Below are positions 16,318-25,396 of a stretch of 36,514 bases of DNA, in pieces (position 1 is the stretch's first letter; every line of letters begins with the position of its first letter). Source of the DNA: Cohaesibacter sp. (GTDB taxonomy: Bacteria; Pseudomonadota; Alphaproteobacteria; Rhizobiales; Cohaesibacteraceae); the NCBI GenBank assembly GCA_025800145.1, contig JAOXSH010000145.1, positions 1 through 36,514 on the forward strand. The letters are read 5' to 3'. The notes under the pieces were generated by a model. The model did no database searches. It was not told where the DNA came from and was given only the letters and a program-made list of their open reading frames with translations. The translations under genes were made by a program, and so were the position numbers.

Positions 16318-17718
16318 ATGAGCAATAAAATGTGGGGCGGGCGCTTCTCCGAGGGTCCAGACGCCATCATGGAAGAGATTAACGCTTCCATCGATTTTGA
16401 TAAAAAACTCTACTCTCAAGATATTGCCGGCTCCAAAGCCCATGTGGCCATGCTGGCGCATCAGGATATTGTCTCCGGCGACGATGCGAAGGCCATTCGC
16501 GATGGTCTTGATAAGATACAGGCTGAAATCGAACACGGGGAATTCACTTTTTCGCGCGCTTTGGAAGACATCCACATGAATGTGGAAAACCGTTTGGCTG
16601 ACTTGCTGGGGCCTCGGGCCGGGCGTTTGCATACCGCGCGCTCACGTAATGATCAGGTGGCGACAGATTTCCGTCTCTGGGTGCGTGATTCGCTTGATAC
16701 GCTGGATGGGCAATTGGCGCAGTTGCAGTTTGCTTTTGTCGAAAAGGCGCTGGAACATGCCGGGGTTGTGATGCCCGGCTTTACCCATTTGCAAAGCGCG
16801 CAACCGGTGACTTTTGGTCATCATATGCTGGCTTATGTTGAAATGCTGGGCCGTGATCGCTCTCGCCTTGTCGATGCCCGCAAACGCATGAATGAAAGCC
16901 CGCTTGGCTGTGCTGCGCTGGCTGGCACATCTTTTCCGATTGATCGCCATATGACAGCGAATGCTTTGGGATTCGATCGCCCGACCGCCAACAGTCTGGA
17001 TGGGGTCTCAGATCGTGATTTTGCACTGGAGGCTTTGTCCGGCGCATCCATTTGCGCCATGCATTTGTCGCGTTTTGCCGAGGAATTGGTGATCTGGTCG
17101 TCTGCGCAATTCCGCTTTGTGACCTTGTCTGACAAATTCTCAACCGGTTCTTCCATTATGCCGCAAAAGCGGAACCCGGATGCAGCCGAGCTGGTACGGG
17201 CCAAAGTGGGCCGGATTATCGGGGCGTTGAATGCTCTTTTGATTGTTATGAAAGGGCTGCCACTGACCTATTCCAAGGATATGCAGGAAGACAAGGAGCA
17301 GGCATTTGATGCGCTTCAGAACCTGTCTTTGTGTGTCGCTGCGATGACCGGTATGGTCAAGGATTTGGAGCCAAACAAGAAAGAGCTGAAAAAAGCCGCC
17401 GGGTCTGGCTATTCCACGGCAACGGATTTGGCGGATTGGCTGGTGCGCACTCTGGATATGCCGTTCCGCAATGCTCATCATGTGACCGGCTCGCTTGTTG
17501 CTATGGCGTCAGAACGCAATATTGAGCTGCATCGTCTGAGCCTTGCCGATATGCAATCGATTGAGCCAAGTATTACAGAAGATGTTTTCTCGGTTCTGTC
17601 CGTTGACAAATCGGTTCGCAGTCGCCTCTCTTATGGAGGAACGGCACCGCAAAATGTTAGAAAACAGGCCAAACGCTGGTTGAAAATACTTGAAAAAGAT
17701 CTTGCTGATCAGCAATAA
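16318..17718 (+). CDS. argH: Argininosuccinate lyase
   Basis: Last step of arginine synthesis: splits argininosuccinate into arginine and fumarate in the cytoplasm. The 466-residue protein is full length, starting [15 protein letters not shown]. It carries [17 protein letters not shown], the [13 protein letters not shown] helix, and the superfamily signature [12 protein letters not shown] (about 277-288) with the catalytic serine loop. It is the first gene of an argH-lptM-lysA run; the roughly 200-base gap shared with tlpA should hold both promoters. Confidence 0.98.
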   Translation: MSNKMWGGRFSEGPDAIMEEINASIDFDKKLYSQDIAGSKAHVAMLAHQDIVSGDDAKAIRDGLDKIQAEIEHGEFTFSRALEDIHMNVENRLADLLGPRAGRLHTARSRNDQVATDFRLWVRDSLDTLDGQLAQLQFAFVEKALEHAGVVMPGFTHLQSAQPVTFGHHMLAYVEMLGRDRSRLVDARKRMNESPLGCAALAGTSFPIDRHMTANALGFDRPTANSLDGVSDRDFALEALSGASICAMHLSRFAEELVIWSSAQFRFVTLSDKFSTGSSIMPQKRNPDAAELVRAKVGRIIGALNALLIVMKGLPLTYSKDMQEDKEQAFDALQNLSLCVAAMTGMVKDLEPNKKELKKAAGSGYSTATDLADWLVRTLDMPFRNAHHVTGSLVAMASERNIELHRLSLADMQSIEPSITEDVFSVLSVDKSVRSRLSYGGTAPQNVRKQAKRWLKILEKDLADQQ

Positions 17719-17823
17719 TTTCACTTGCCTTGCTGTCGACTTTGTTTGCGGCAAGGCTTTTGAACGGTTGGATTTGCTGACTGTTTCGGGCAGCTTTGTC
17801 TCTGATATCTGAAGGGCTTTTTC

Positions 17824-18048
17824 ATGGCTTTGTTTTTTGTGTCTTCCAAGAGACTGACATTCATGCTGGTTGCAGCTTTGGGGCTTTTGGTTTCTGCTTG
17901 TGGTCAAAAAGGCCCACTGGTTGCACCCACATCCAATGCGACGGCTCAGACGCAGCCCTTGGATGGTGAGGCGGCAAGCGGTCAACGGGTGGAACCAGCA
18001 CCCGCCAAAGCGCCAGATAAGAGCTTTATTCTGGATAGTCTGCTTTAG
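17824..18048 (+). CDS. lptM: LPS translocon maturation chaperone LptM (YifL-like lipoprotein)
   Basis: Tiny outer-membrane lipoprotein that assists disulfide maturation and assembly of LptD. The 74-residue protein has a basic start, a hydrophobic segment and the lipobox LVSAC (Cys about 26), then the diagnostic CGQKGPL right after the lipidated cysteine. The rest is a Pro/Ala-rich tail. An AAGGG ribosome site precedes ATG. It sits between argH and lysA, its usual place in proteobacteria. Confidence 0.92.
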   Translation: MALFFVSSKRLTFMLVAALGLLVSACGQKGPLVAPTSNATAQTQPLDGEAASGQRVEPAPAKAPDKSFILDSLL

Positions 18049-18141
18049 CTTTAGATGCTCATATGCGCTTTTCGCTTGGCTGACTTTATGTCAGTACGAG
18101 GGGCATGATTTTGCCTGCAATGGAAGAAAGAGGATTTCGTC

Positions 18142-19413
18142 ATGCATCATTTTGAGTATAAAAACGGTGTTATGTATGCCGAAGATGTCTCCTTGCCTGA
18201 TTTGGCAAAGGCTGTTGGCACGCCTTTTTATGTGTATTCCAGTGCGACGCTTGAGCGGCATTTCAAGGTTTTCAGTCAGGCCTTTGAGGATGTGCCCTCC
18301 CTTGTTTGTTATGCATTGAAGGCCAATTCGAATTTGGCTGTTTTGAAAATTCTGGCGCGCCTTGGAGCTGGCGCGGATGTTGTCTCAGAAGGTGAAATGC
18401 GCCGGGCTTTGGCGGCAGGCATTCCGGCCAGCAAAATTTTGTTTTCCGGTGTTGGCAAAACGCGCGGTGAGCTGACTTTTGCGCTGGAGCAGGATATTTT
18501 GTGCTTCAATGTCGAATCCGAGCCGGAACTGGATTTGCTGAGCAAAATCGCCACTGAATTGGGCAAGGAAGCTCGCATTTCTTTGCGGATCAATCCGGAT
18601 GTTGATGCCAAGACCCATGCCAAAATCTCCACTGGCAAGTCTGAGAATAAATTTGGTATTCCATGGAAGAGCGCGCGGGCCGTTTATGGGCGTGCGGCGC
18701 AATTGCCGGGCATTCACGTCACCGGCATTGATATGCATATTGGTAGCCAGATTACGGAATTGGAGCCATTTGATACGGCTTTTGCCCGTCTTGGAGACTT
18801 GGTGAAAGATTTGCGGCAAGATGGTCATGAGATTGATCATGTCGATCTTGGTGGTGGATTGGGCATTCCCTATCAGGCCAGTCAGACGCCACCGCCTTTG
18901 CCGCGTGATTATGCCGAGACGGTGAAAAAGCATATTCGGGATCTGGATTGCAAAGTCTATTTCGAGCCGGGTCGTTTGATTGCTGGCAATGCCGGCATTC
19001 TGGTGACAGAGGTTGTCTATCGCAAGGATGGGGAAGGTAAGACCTTTGTGATTGTCGATGGTGCGATGAATGATTTGATTCGCCCAACCCTTTATGAAGC
19101 CTGGCATGATGTGCGCCCCGTTTGTGAGCCTGATTTTGATACGCCGATGCAAGAGGTGGATATTGTCGGGCCGGTTTGTGAGACAGGGGATTATCTGGCG
19201 CTTGGGCGGTCTTTGCCAAAAATGGAAGCGGGTGATATGGTTGCCGTGATGTCCGCCGGGGCTTATGGCGCTGTGCAATCAAGCACTTATAATACCCGGC
19301 CTCTGATCCCCGAAGTGTTGGTCAATGGCGATCAATGGCACATTATTCGCGAGCGTCCCTCTTATGATCAGATGCTTGGATTGGACAAAATCCCAGATTG
19401 GCTGAAAGATTAG
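18142..19413 (+). CDS. lysA: Diaminopimelate decarboxylase
   Basis: Final step of lysine synthesis: PLP-dependent decarboxylation of meso-diaminopimelate. The 423-residue protein has the PLP lysine in CYALKANSN (about residue 58), the HIGSQI motif, the glycine-rich DLGGGLGIPY, EPGRLIAGNAG, the CETGDYLA block and a late GAYGAVQSSTYN. The start has GAGG upstream. It ends the argH-lptM-lysA run and is followed by a bidirectional terminator. Confidence 0.98.
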   Translation: MHHFEYKNGVMYAEDVSLPDLAKAVGTPFYVYSSATLERHFKVFSQAFEDVPSLVCYALKANSNLAVLKILARLGAGADVVSEGEMRRALAAGIPASKILFSGVGKTRGELTFALEQDILCFNVESEPELDLLSKIATELGKEARISLRINPDVDAKTHAKISTGKSENKFGIPWKSARAVYGRAAQLPGIHVTGIDMHIGSQITELEPFDTAFARLGDLVKDLRQDGHEIDHVDLGGGLGIPYQASQTPPPLPRDYAETVKKHIRDLDCKVYFEPGRLIAGNAGILVTEVVYRKDGEGKTFVIVDGAMNDLIRPTLYEAWHDVRPVCEPDFDTPMQEVDIVGPVCETGDYLALGRSLPKMEAGDMVAVMSAGAYGAVQSSTYNTRPLIPEVLVNGDQWHIIRERPSYDQMLGLDKIPDWLKD

Positions 19414-19431
19414 GCTCTTTCTTGCAGATAT

Positions 19432-19463
19432 AAAAAAGGATGGCTTTAGGCCATCCTTTTTTG
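19432..19463. terminator. Bidirectional terminator between lysA and the response regulator
   Basis: AAAAAAGGATGGC, short loop, GGCCATCCTTTTTT. The T-run on both strands suits the convergent genes on each side. Confidence 0.92.
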
Positions 19464-19487
19464 CTTCTGTTGCATATATGCTTTGCT

Positions 19488-19895
19488 CTAGTTCAGCAAA
19501 CCATGGCTGATTGATTGTGCGCTCATTACTGTGCCAGAGAGAGCATCCTTGACCGCTTTGCGAATGTCCGCCAGCGAGAAAGGTTTTGGCACCACATCAT
19601 GGATATGGACAGCCAGTTTTTCGCATCGCTCACGCTGATCGGCAAAACCGGTCATCATCAAAATTGTCATGTCCGGCCAATCTTTGGCGGCTGATTTTGC
19701 AAGGGCAATGCCATCCATCATTGGCATCTTGATGTCTGTTAGCAGCAAATCAAAATCGCCGTCCTGTTCGGTCAGCACATCCATGGCGTCCATGCCGTCT
19801 TCTGCGGTTTCTACATCGTGACCATCCATCATCAATGCCCGCTGGACAAACATGCGAACCCCATCATCATCTTCTGTCAGAAGAATACGGGCCAT
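19488..19895 (-). CDS. Single-domain response regulator (CpdR-like receiver)
   Basis: The 135-residue protein is only a receiver domain with no output domain. It has the acidic pair EDD (8-10), phospho-acceptor Asp54 in LLLTDIKMP, and the conserved Lys104 in VVPKPFS, so it should be phosphorylated. The N-terminus MARILLTEDD and the LLLTDI.MP.MDGI block resemble CpdR-type regulators, which in Caulobacter and Sinorhizobium steer ClpXP proteolysis in the cell cycle. This is not the canonical CpdR sequence, so orthology is not claimed. It stands alone in a transcript convergent with lysA. Confidence 0.85.
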   Translation of the reverse strand: MARILLTEDDDGVRMFVQRALMMDGHDVETAEDGMDAMDVLTEQDGDFDLLLTDIKMPMMDGIALAKSAAKDWPDMTILMMTGFADQRERCEKLAVHIHDVVPKPFSLADIRKAVKDALSGTVMSAQSISHGLLN

Positions 19896-20025
19896 TCACT
19901 ACCACTCCCATCATTCTTTTATCGCACCTGAAAAGCTCCAGTTGTGGGATCATCATGGGGGAGAAATGGTTGACCAAATGCAAAGGAATTGAATTTTGCG
20001 TTTGAAAGTGCAAAATTGTCCGGGA

Positions 20026-20214
20026 TTATTGCATGACGTAAAGGCTGGTCATAATCAGCAGGATGGCAACAAATTGCAGGATTACCCGCCAGCGCATCAA
20101 TTGTTGTGAGCGATTCGGATTGTTGCCCTTGAGCATGTTGAGCAAGCCCATGACCAGAATGATTGCAACAATGATCAGGGCAACAGGAACCAGACTTGGC
20201 AGAATTGTGGTCAT
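20026..20214 (-). CDS. HIG1-domain twin-transmembrane protein
   Basis: A 62-residue membrane protein with two helices (about 8-28 and 43-60) around a polar loop, KGNNPNRSQQLMRWRV. The SQ.LMRWRV.LQ pattern is the HIG1 (hypoxia-induced protein) signature, found in small cytochrome oxidase accessory proteins. In many rhizobia this gene sits beside the PduO-type adenosyltransferase; here it lies 10 kb away beside an SDR gene. The SDR stop is 21 bases upstream, so they are co-transcribed. Confidence 0.85.
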   Translation of the reverse strand: MTTILPSLVPVALIIVAIILVMGLLNMLKGNNPNRSQQLMRWRVILQFVAILLIMTSLYVMQ

Positions 20215-20235
20215 GAACAGGCTTTCTTTTGGTGA

Positions 20236-21084
20236 TTATCCGCCATTGGCCCGTAAAATGGCATCAAGCCATTGTGTGGGTAAAAAGCGTCTTGCAAATC
20301 CCATAATATAGGTTGGCACTGTTACATAATAGTGGGCTTTGGGATTTTTTGCATCAAGGGCTTTTTCCAATTTGCTCAGCACAGCTTCTGGCGGCAGCTC
20401 GAATATATCCTTGTCCGCTTTGTCGGGATCGACCTCTGTGCCCCTTGCAAGGCGTTGTTGATATTGATCGCGATGGACCGATTGCTCAATATCGATATTG
20501 TCTTTTAGTTTTTTCAAGGCATTGAGGCGGAAATGGGATGTGATCGGGCCGGGTTCTATCTGGATGACATGAATGTTTGTGCCATGCAATTCCAGTCGCA
20601 ATGTGTCGGACAGGCCTTCCAGTGCGAATTTTGACGCGTTATAGGCCCCGCGATAGGGCAGGGCGACAAGGCCAAGCACGGATGAGCATTGGATGATGCG
20701 GCCATAACCCTGTTTTCGCATAATGGGGATGATCTGACGGGTTAATTCATGCCAGCCAAAGAAATTGGCTTCAAATTGTGCACGCAGAACAGCGGTTGGT
20801 AAATCTTCTACCGCGCCGGGTTGGCCATAGGCACCATTGTTGTATAGGGCATCCAGCGTGCCGCCGGTTTGCTCCAAAATGGTTTTCACCAAGGCATCAA
20901 TACTGCTCTGATCTGTATAATCGAGATAGAGTGCATTCAGGTCCTGATCGCGCAAATTTTGCAGATCCGTTTCTTTTCTAGCTGTGGCAAAGATTGTCCA
21001 GCCTTTTTCTTTCAGTCCAAGCGCACAAGTCAGGCCAATGCCTGTTGAGCAGCCAGTGATCAGGATGGTTTTCTTGTGCATCAT
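20236..21084 (-). CDS. SDR family NAD(P)-dependent oxidoreductase
   Basis: Classical short-chain dehydrogenase/reductase of 282 residues. The cofactor motif is TGCSTGIG (10-17), followed by NNGAYG, the catalytic SSVLGL serine region and the YNASK tyrosine-lysine pair. Its C-terminal tail (HYYVTVPTYIMGFARRFLP) is typical of SDRs annotated as acting on lipid or steroid-like substrates, but the substrate is unknown. ATG 21084 or the next codon could be used. It precedes the HIG1 gene in one transcript. Confidence 0.9.
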   Translation of the reverse strand: MMHKKTILITGCSTGIGLTCALGLKEKGWTIFATARKETDLQNLRDQDLNALYLDYTDQSSIDALVKTILEQTGGTLDALYNNGAYGQPGAVEDLPTAVLRAQFEANFFGWHELTRQIIPIMRKQGYGRIIQCSSVLGLVALPYRGAYNASKFALEGLSDTLRLELHGTNIHVIQIEPGPITSHFRLNALKKLKDNIDIEQSVHRDQYQQRLARGTEVDPDKADKDIFELPPEAVLSKLEKALDAKNPKAHYYVTVPTYIMGFARRFLPTQWLDAILRANGG

Positions 21085-21138
21085 TCATTTGCCTTGGCTT
21101 TAGAAAAGGGTCTGTTCAGATGTAAGTTGCCTTGAGCA

Positions 21139-21174
21139 AAAAGAAAAGGGCATCTCTATGAGAGACGCCCTTTT
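21139..21174 (-). terminator. Rho-independent terminator of the methylsuccinyl-CoA dehydrogenase gene
   Basis: On the minus strand AAAAGGGCGTCTCT, a 3-base loop and AGAGATGCCCTTTT form a long stem with a T-rich tail, beginning 23 bases after the stop. Confidence 0.9.
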
Positions 21175-21196
21175 GGATCCGGTTACGGAATGAAGG

Positions 21197-22882
21197 TTAT
21201 TTGCGGCTATCGAGCAAGCGGCGGGCAATCACTTGTGCCTGAATTTCGCCAGCGCCTTCAAAGATATTGAGGATACGGGCGTCGCAGAGCACGCGGGAGA
21301 TTGGATATTCCAGCGCAAAGCCGTTGCCACCGTGAATTTGCAAGGCATTGTCGGCGGCCGCCCATGCAACGCGCGCTCCCAACAATTTGGCCATGCCTGC
21401 TTCCAGATCACAGCGTTTGTCTTGATCTTTCTGGCGGGCAGAATAATAGGTGAGCTGGCGGGCTACCATCACTTCCACAGCCATCATGGCGAGCTTGTCG
21501 ATCACACGGGGGAAATTGATCAGGGCTTTTGAGAATTGGATGCGCTCTTGGGCATAGCGCAAGCCCAGATCCAGAGCCGATTGTGCGACGCCAACGGCGC
21601 GGGCGGCGGTTTGAATGCGGGCTGATTCAAAGGTTTGCATCAATTGTTTGAAGCCTTGCCCTTCGACGCCCCCCAGAAGATTGTCTTTTTTGACTTCAAA
21701 ATTATCAAAGGAAATTTCATATTCCTTCATGCCGCGATAGCCGAGCACTTCAATTTCGCCGCCATCCATGCCCTTGGCCGGGAAGGGTGTTTCATCTGTG
21801 CCACGCGCCTTTGGTGCCAGCAGCATGGACAGTCCCTTATAACCGGGCTCATCAGGATTGGTGCGGGTGAGCAGGGTCATCATATCGGCGCGAACGGGAT
21901 GAGTGATCCATGTTTTGTTGCCGGTGACTTTATAGGCATCGCCATCAAGCACTGCGCGGGTTTTCAGGCTGGCAAGGTCAGAGCCGGTATTGGGTTCTGT
22001 AAAGACAGCGGTTGGCAGAATTTCGGCTGCGGCGATTTTGGGCAGCCACTGGGCTTTTTGTTCCTCTGTGCCGCCGCATATGATCAGTTCGGCAGCAATC
22101 TCTGAGCGAGTGCCAAGGGAGCCGACGCCGATATAGGCGCGGGAGAGTTCTTCGGAGACCACGCACATGGATTCTTTGCCCAGACCAAGGCCGCCAAATT
22201 CTTCTGGGATGGTTAGGCCAAAGACGCCCATTTCGGCCATTTTATCGATGATGTCCAGCGGGATATAATCGTTTTTGAGATGCCATTCATGGGCATAAGG
22301 CAGCACTTCGCTTTCGGCAAAGCGGCGCATTTCCTCGCGAAAGGCTTCCATGGTTTCATCAAGGCCAGCATCGCCAAAAGAGCCAACGCCTTCAGCTGCT
22401 TCCATCAAGGCAACAAGGCGGGTGCGAATGTCTGCTGTGTTGCCCTCACTTATCAGGCGCTCGATTTCCGGCGTTTTTGCGGCGTCAATGTCCTCTTTTG
22501 AGAGGCCAAAATCTGATAGGCGGACAATTTCGCCCTGATTCATGGGAATGCCGCCAAACATTTGGGCGAGATATTCGCCAAATGTGATGCGGGTGATCAG
22601 GCTTTCCATTTCACCAAAGCGTCCCTGCTCGCTCATGGTGCTGGCATAGCCCTGCATTTCTTTTAGAGATTCGACATAGGTAGCAAACCAGGCAAGGCCA
22701 TGGGTGGCGCGCTGTTCGGCCTCGATTTTTGCGGAGCTGATTTTGCCTTCACTCACAACCTTTTCGCGCACAGCTGCAACAATGGCATCCAGCAAACTCT
22801 CGCTTGTCTTGACTGCGGCTTGCATATCAGATGCAAAGGTGGTGGGGGTTGAAATGGTCGCTGTTTCGATGGTCAGAGACAT
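21197..22882 (-). CDS. mcd: (2S)-methylsuccinyl-CoA dehydrogenase
   Basis: Oxidises methylsuccinyl-CoA to mesaconyl-CoA in the ethylmalonyl-CoA pathway, passing electrons to ETF. The 561-residue protein is an acyl-CoA dehydrogenase with an extra N-terminal domain of about 160 residues before the standard fold, as in known Mcd enzymes. The core shows GLTIPEEFGGLGL, the flavin-site TEPNTGSDLAS, WITHPVRADMM, ARIQTAARAVGVAQ, and NIFEGAGEIQ with the catalytic-type Glu. ATG 22882 (MSLTIETA) is chosen because GGAG lies 9 bases upstream; ATG 22897 and 22930 are alternatives. The ccr and ecm genes lie 2.5-4 kb away. Confidence 0.9.
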   Translation of the reverse strand: MSLTIETATISTPTTFASDMQAAVKTSESLLDAIVAAVREKVVSEGKISSAKIEAEQRATHGLAWFATYVESLKEMQGYASTMSEQGRFGEMESLITRITFGEYLAQMFGGIPMNQGEIVRLSDFGLSKEDIDAAKTPEIERLISEGNTADIRTRLVALMEAAEGVGSFGDAGLDETMEAFREEMRRFAESEVLPYAHEWHLKNDYIPLDIIDKMAEMGVFGLTIPEEFGGLGLGKESMCVVSEELSRAYIGVGSLGTRSEIAAELIICGGTEEQKAQWLPKIAAAEILPTAVFTEPNTGSDLASLKTRAVLDGDAYKVTGNKTWITHPVRADMMTLLTRTNPDEPGYKGLSMLLAPKARGTDETPFPAKGMDGGEIEVLGYRGMKEYEISFDNFEVKKDNLLGGVEGQGFKQLMQTFESARIQTAARAVGVAQSALDLGLRYAQERIQFSKALINFPRVIDKLAMMAVEVMVARQLTYYSARQKDQDKRCDLEAGMAKLLGARVAWAAADNALQIHGGNGFALEYPISRVLCDARILNIFEGAGEIQAQVIARRLLDSRK

Positions 22883-23020
22883 GGATTGGCACTCCATTTT
22901 GATCAACCGGTCGGACTTGCGCCCGATCAAACCGGGGCGGTTGATCCTGCTAGTCTAAATTTCTTTGCTGCACTGCACAGTGACGGTGCTGTGCAACAAA
23001 CGCAATAGGCCATAGGGTTA

Positions 23021-23345
23021 ATACCAAGGAGAAGAAATACGGACCCATATGACCGGATTTTCTGGGTTTTTTGGCAAGGAATTTTTGTTGCCATGGTCTG
23101 GTTGACCATAAAGCAAAAGCGACGCAATCCAGAAGGCACATAAAACCGGCTCTCGGTGCCGTGAAAATGCTCTAGCCTTTGTTTCTAAGCATATTTTTGT
23201 CCGAAAACCGCACACACTTTTCGAAAAATATGCTCTAGCTGCGTTTCCTTTCTAGGAAAATGCCCCGGCACTGTCCGTCGAAAAGCGCCTTGTCAGTAAA
23301 CTGTTTCAAGACATCCTATGATTCAGTCTTTTTTCTCCTAGGTAT
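23021..23345. repeat. Diverged MITE-like copy containing another repeat
   Basis: The ends ATACCAAGGAGAAGAAATAC and, inverted, ATACCTAGGAGAAAAAAGAC match each other. The left 120 bases match 76-195 in reverse. The right 100 bases (CCCCGGCACTGTCCGTCGAA...) match the right half of 9737-9952. The middle (23164-23238) is a Rhizobiales palindromic repeat. This explains most of the 460-base gap upstream of mcd; the mcd promoter must lie in or near it. Confidence 0.75.
23164..23238. repeat. Rhizobiales palindromic repeat, copy 3
   Basis: AAAATGCTCTAG, then the TTTGTTTCTAAGCATATTTT and CCGAAAACCGCACACACTTT core, ending TATGCTCTAG. It lies inside the diverged MITE copy. Confidence 0.85.
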
Positions 23346-23346
23346 T

Positions 23347-24257
23347 TTACGACTTTTTGTTGCGCAGATATGCCAATTGCGCATGACTGGAGAGGAATAC
23401 GCAGGTGCCGGTGATGAGGATGCCGATGATCTGGAGTGGGGTGATTGGCTCATCAAACAAAAGATAAGATAGGATGGCAGTCAGGGCCGGGACCAAATAG
23501 AACAGGCCCGCAATATTGGAGACAGCACCTTGCTCAATCAGCAATAACAGCAGGAAAATCGCCCCGATTGAAAGCACAAGCACCAGCCAGCCAAGGGCAA
23601 AGACAAAGTCTGGTGTCCAATTGATGCTTTGGCTTTCGGTAAAGTAAGACAGGCAGCTTGTTGCGAGCATGGCTGCACCATATTGCCAAATGGTAGAGGT
23701 GCGCATATCGAGCGAACTGGCAAAGCGCTTTTGATAGATTGTGCCAAAAGAGATGCCCAAAACGGCGATGAGAGCTGCACCTATTTGTGCCGGTGTAACC
23801 GCAAATTCCCCGCCTTGAAGACGTGGATAGAGCACAAGCGATATACCGATCATGCCAAGGATAATACCAACGGCATAAAGCCCCAAATATGATTGCGGGT
23901 GATGGCTTCTTTCAAAATGGCGGCGGCAAAAAAGGCGGTCAGGACTGGTTGCAATCCCATGATCAGAGCGGCAAGGCCTGCTGGTATGCCGTGATCAATG
24001 GCCCAAAATACACCACCCAGATACGCCCCATGGAGCAAAAGACCTGCAATAAAGGCATGGATGGCTTGTTGGATGGTTGGCCATTTTGCCTTCATAAGCC
24101 AAGCGATGGGAAGGAGCAAGGCAAGAACAAGGGCAAAGCGGATGGCCAAAAATGTCATGGGTTCGGAATCGGGGGCGCCCATGCGTGCGCCGATGAAACC
24201 GGTGGGCCACAGAAAGACAAAAAGAGCAGGCGCCATTTGCGCTAATGTTTTACTCAT
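23347..24257 (-). pseudogene. DMT/EamA-family transporter split by a -1 frameshift
   Basis: Two minus-strand frames together make one 10-helix EamA permease of about 300 residues. The first (24257 down to about 23884) starts MSKTLAQMAPALFVFLWPTG and covers helices 1-5. The second (about 23886 to 23347) continues GLYAVGIILGMIGISLVLYPR and ends AQLAYLRNKKS. At the junction the first frame reads TRNHIWGF then stops after about 10 residues, while the second resumes at the next family residues. The cause is a G4 run (23881-23884 on the plus strand as CCCC); one more G would restore HIWGLYAVG. It is either a recently broken gene or a sequencing error, as both halves are otherwise intact. Such permeases export small metabolites; the substrate is unknown. 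Confidence 0.85.
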
Positions 24258-24409
24258 GGTGCTGGTCCTGCGATTTGCTATGCAATGGTTTTTGGGCTAT
24301 TGGTGCGATTCTTTTTCAAAGGTCTCATCATAGAGGGGGATGAAAAGTCCCTTTCTTGCGCCTATGTTGGACATACAGGATTTAGCGGTTACAGGATAGA
24401 AGCGAATCA

Positions 24410-25285
24410 ATGGCAGAGTGGATATCCCTACCGGTGCGGTTATTCTGGCGGTTTTTGGACAATCATGGCATTGCTCTTGCCAGCAATATTGCCTTTTCGC
24501 TTTTGCTGTCTCTCTTTCCCTTTTTGTTGTTGGTGACGGGTTTTACCATTCTGGCAGGTGGTGATCAGTTGGGGCCTGTGGTGCAACATGCCCTCTCGAT
24601 TGTGTTGCCTGATGCGATTGCTGATATTTTGCAGCCGGAAGTGGATGCGGTGGTTAGCGCCAGCAGCACCCGTTTGCTCTCTGTTTCTGCCCTGATTTTT
24701 CTGGTGACCCTGACAGGGGCGGTTGAGAGCTTGCGTGAAGGGCTGAACCGCGCCTATGGCTATTATGAGCGGCGCTCGATCTGGTCGCGCCGGGCAACAG
24801 GGCTTGTTGCCATTTCCGGGGCGGGTCTGGTGTTGGTGGCGGTGTCTGCGGGATTGTTCTTTGCGCCGGTTTTATGGAATTTGGCGCAGCCGCATGTGCC
24901 ATGGTTGGCCAATTTCAAATATACCTTTGATATCGTGCGCCTTGGCATTGCCTTGCCTGTTTTGTTGACGTTTTTGGTTGCCAGCCATCGCTGGTTGCCG
25001 ATGCGGGTGATTGAATGGCGTGATTTATGGCCCGGTGTTTTGGTCACGCTGGTGCTGTGGTATCTGGCTGGGCAGGGCTATAATTATTATCTCTCCCATT
25101 TTGCCTCTTATGCACGCGTCTATGCCGGTTTGGCCGGTGTTGTGACCACGCTGATCTTTTTGCACATCATTTCATCGATTTTTTTGATTGGGGCAGAGGT
25201 CAATGCCATGCGGATGCGCCTTCGTCGGATGCAGCGCAATAAAGTCACGCGCGCCGAATTGGAGCATCCGGGCTCTGGTGGTTAA
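24410..25285 (+). CDS. YihY/BrkB family inner-membrane protein
   Basis: A 291-residue polytopic protein of the YihY/virulence factor BrkB (UPF0761) family. It has about six helices with the family pattern: LFWRFLDNHGIALASNIAFSLLLSLFPFLL near the start, a LREGLNRAYGY motif, WRDLWPGVLVTLVLW, and a last helix running into LIGAEVNAMR. Members have been called brk factors or putative RNase BN, but the molecular role is not settled. It diverges from the broken EamA gene and converges on ccr. Confidence 0.88.
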   Translation: MAEWISLPVRLFWRFLDNHGIALASNIAFSLLLSLFPFLLLVTGFTILAGGDQLGPVVQHALSIVLPDAIADILQPEVDAVVSASSTRLLSVSALIFLVTLTGAVESLREGLNRAYGYYERRSIWSRRATGLVAISGAGLVLVAVSAGLFFAPVLWNLAQPHVPWLANFKYTFDIVRLGIALPVLLTFLVASHRWLPMRVIEWRDLWPGVLVTLVLWYLAGQGYNYYLSHFASYARVYAGLAGVVTTLIFLHIISSIFLIGAEVNAMRMRLRRMQRNKVTRAELEHPGSGG

Positions 25286-25314
25286 GGCTCTCTCTGGAAA
25301 TGTGGCTTTCACGT

Positions 25315-25345
25315 AAAAAAGCCGGACAAGATGCCCGGCTTTTTG
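25315..25345. terminator. Bidirectional terminator between the BrkB gene and ccr
   Basis: AAAAAAGCCGG, 9-base loop, CCGGCTTTTT. T-runs on both strands fit the convergent genes. Confidence 0.9.
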
Positions 25346-25372
25346 TTGTTATAAATTTTCTTTGTCTGGCCT

Positions 25373-25395
25373 GGAGCCTGATTTAAAAGTTTTGA
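25373..25395. repeat. Short GATTTAAAAG-type repeat after ccr
   Basis: GAGCCTGATTTAAAAG followed by TTTTGAG, abutting the ccr stop codon. It belongs to the family seen at 14557 and 29041. Confidence 0.45.
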
Positions 25396-25396
25396 G

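Noticed and set aside
16120-16632. Long N-terminal extension of TlpA
   Set aside because: It overlaps argH on the other strand and the divergent promoter region, and has no similarity to the family.
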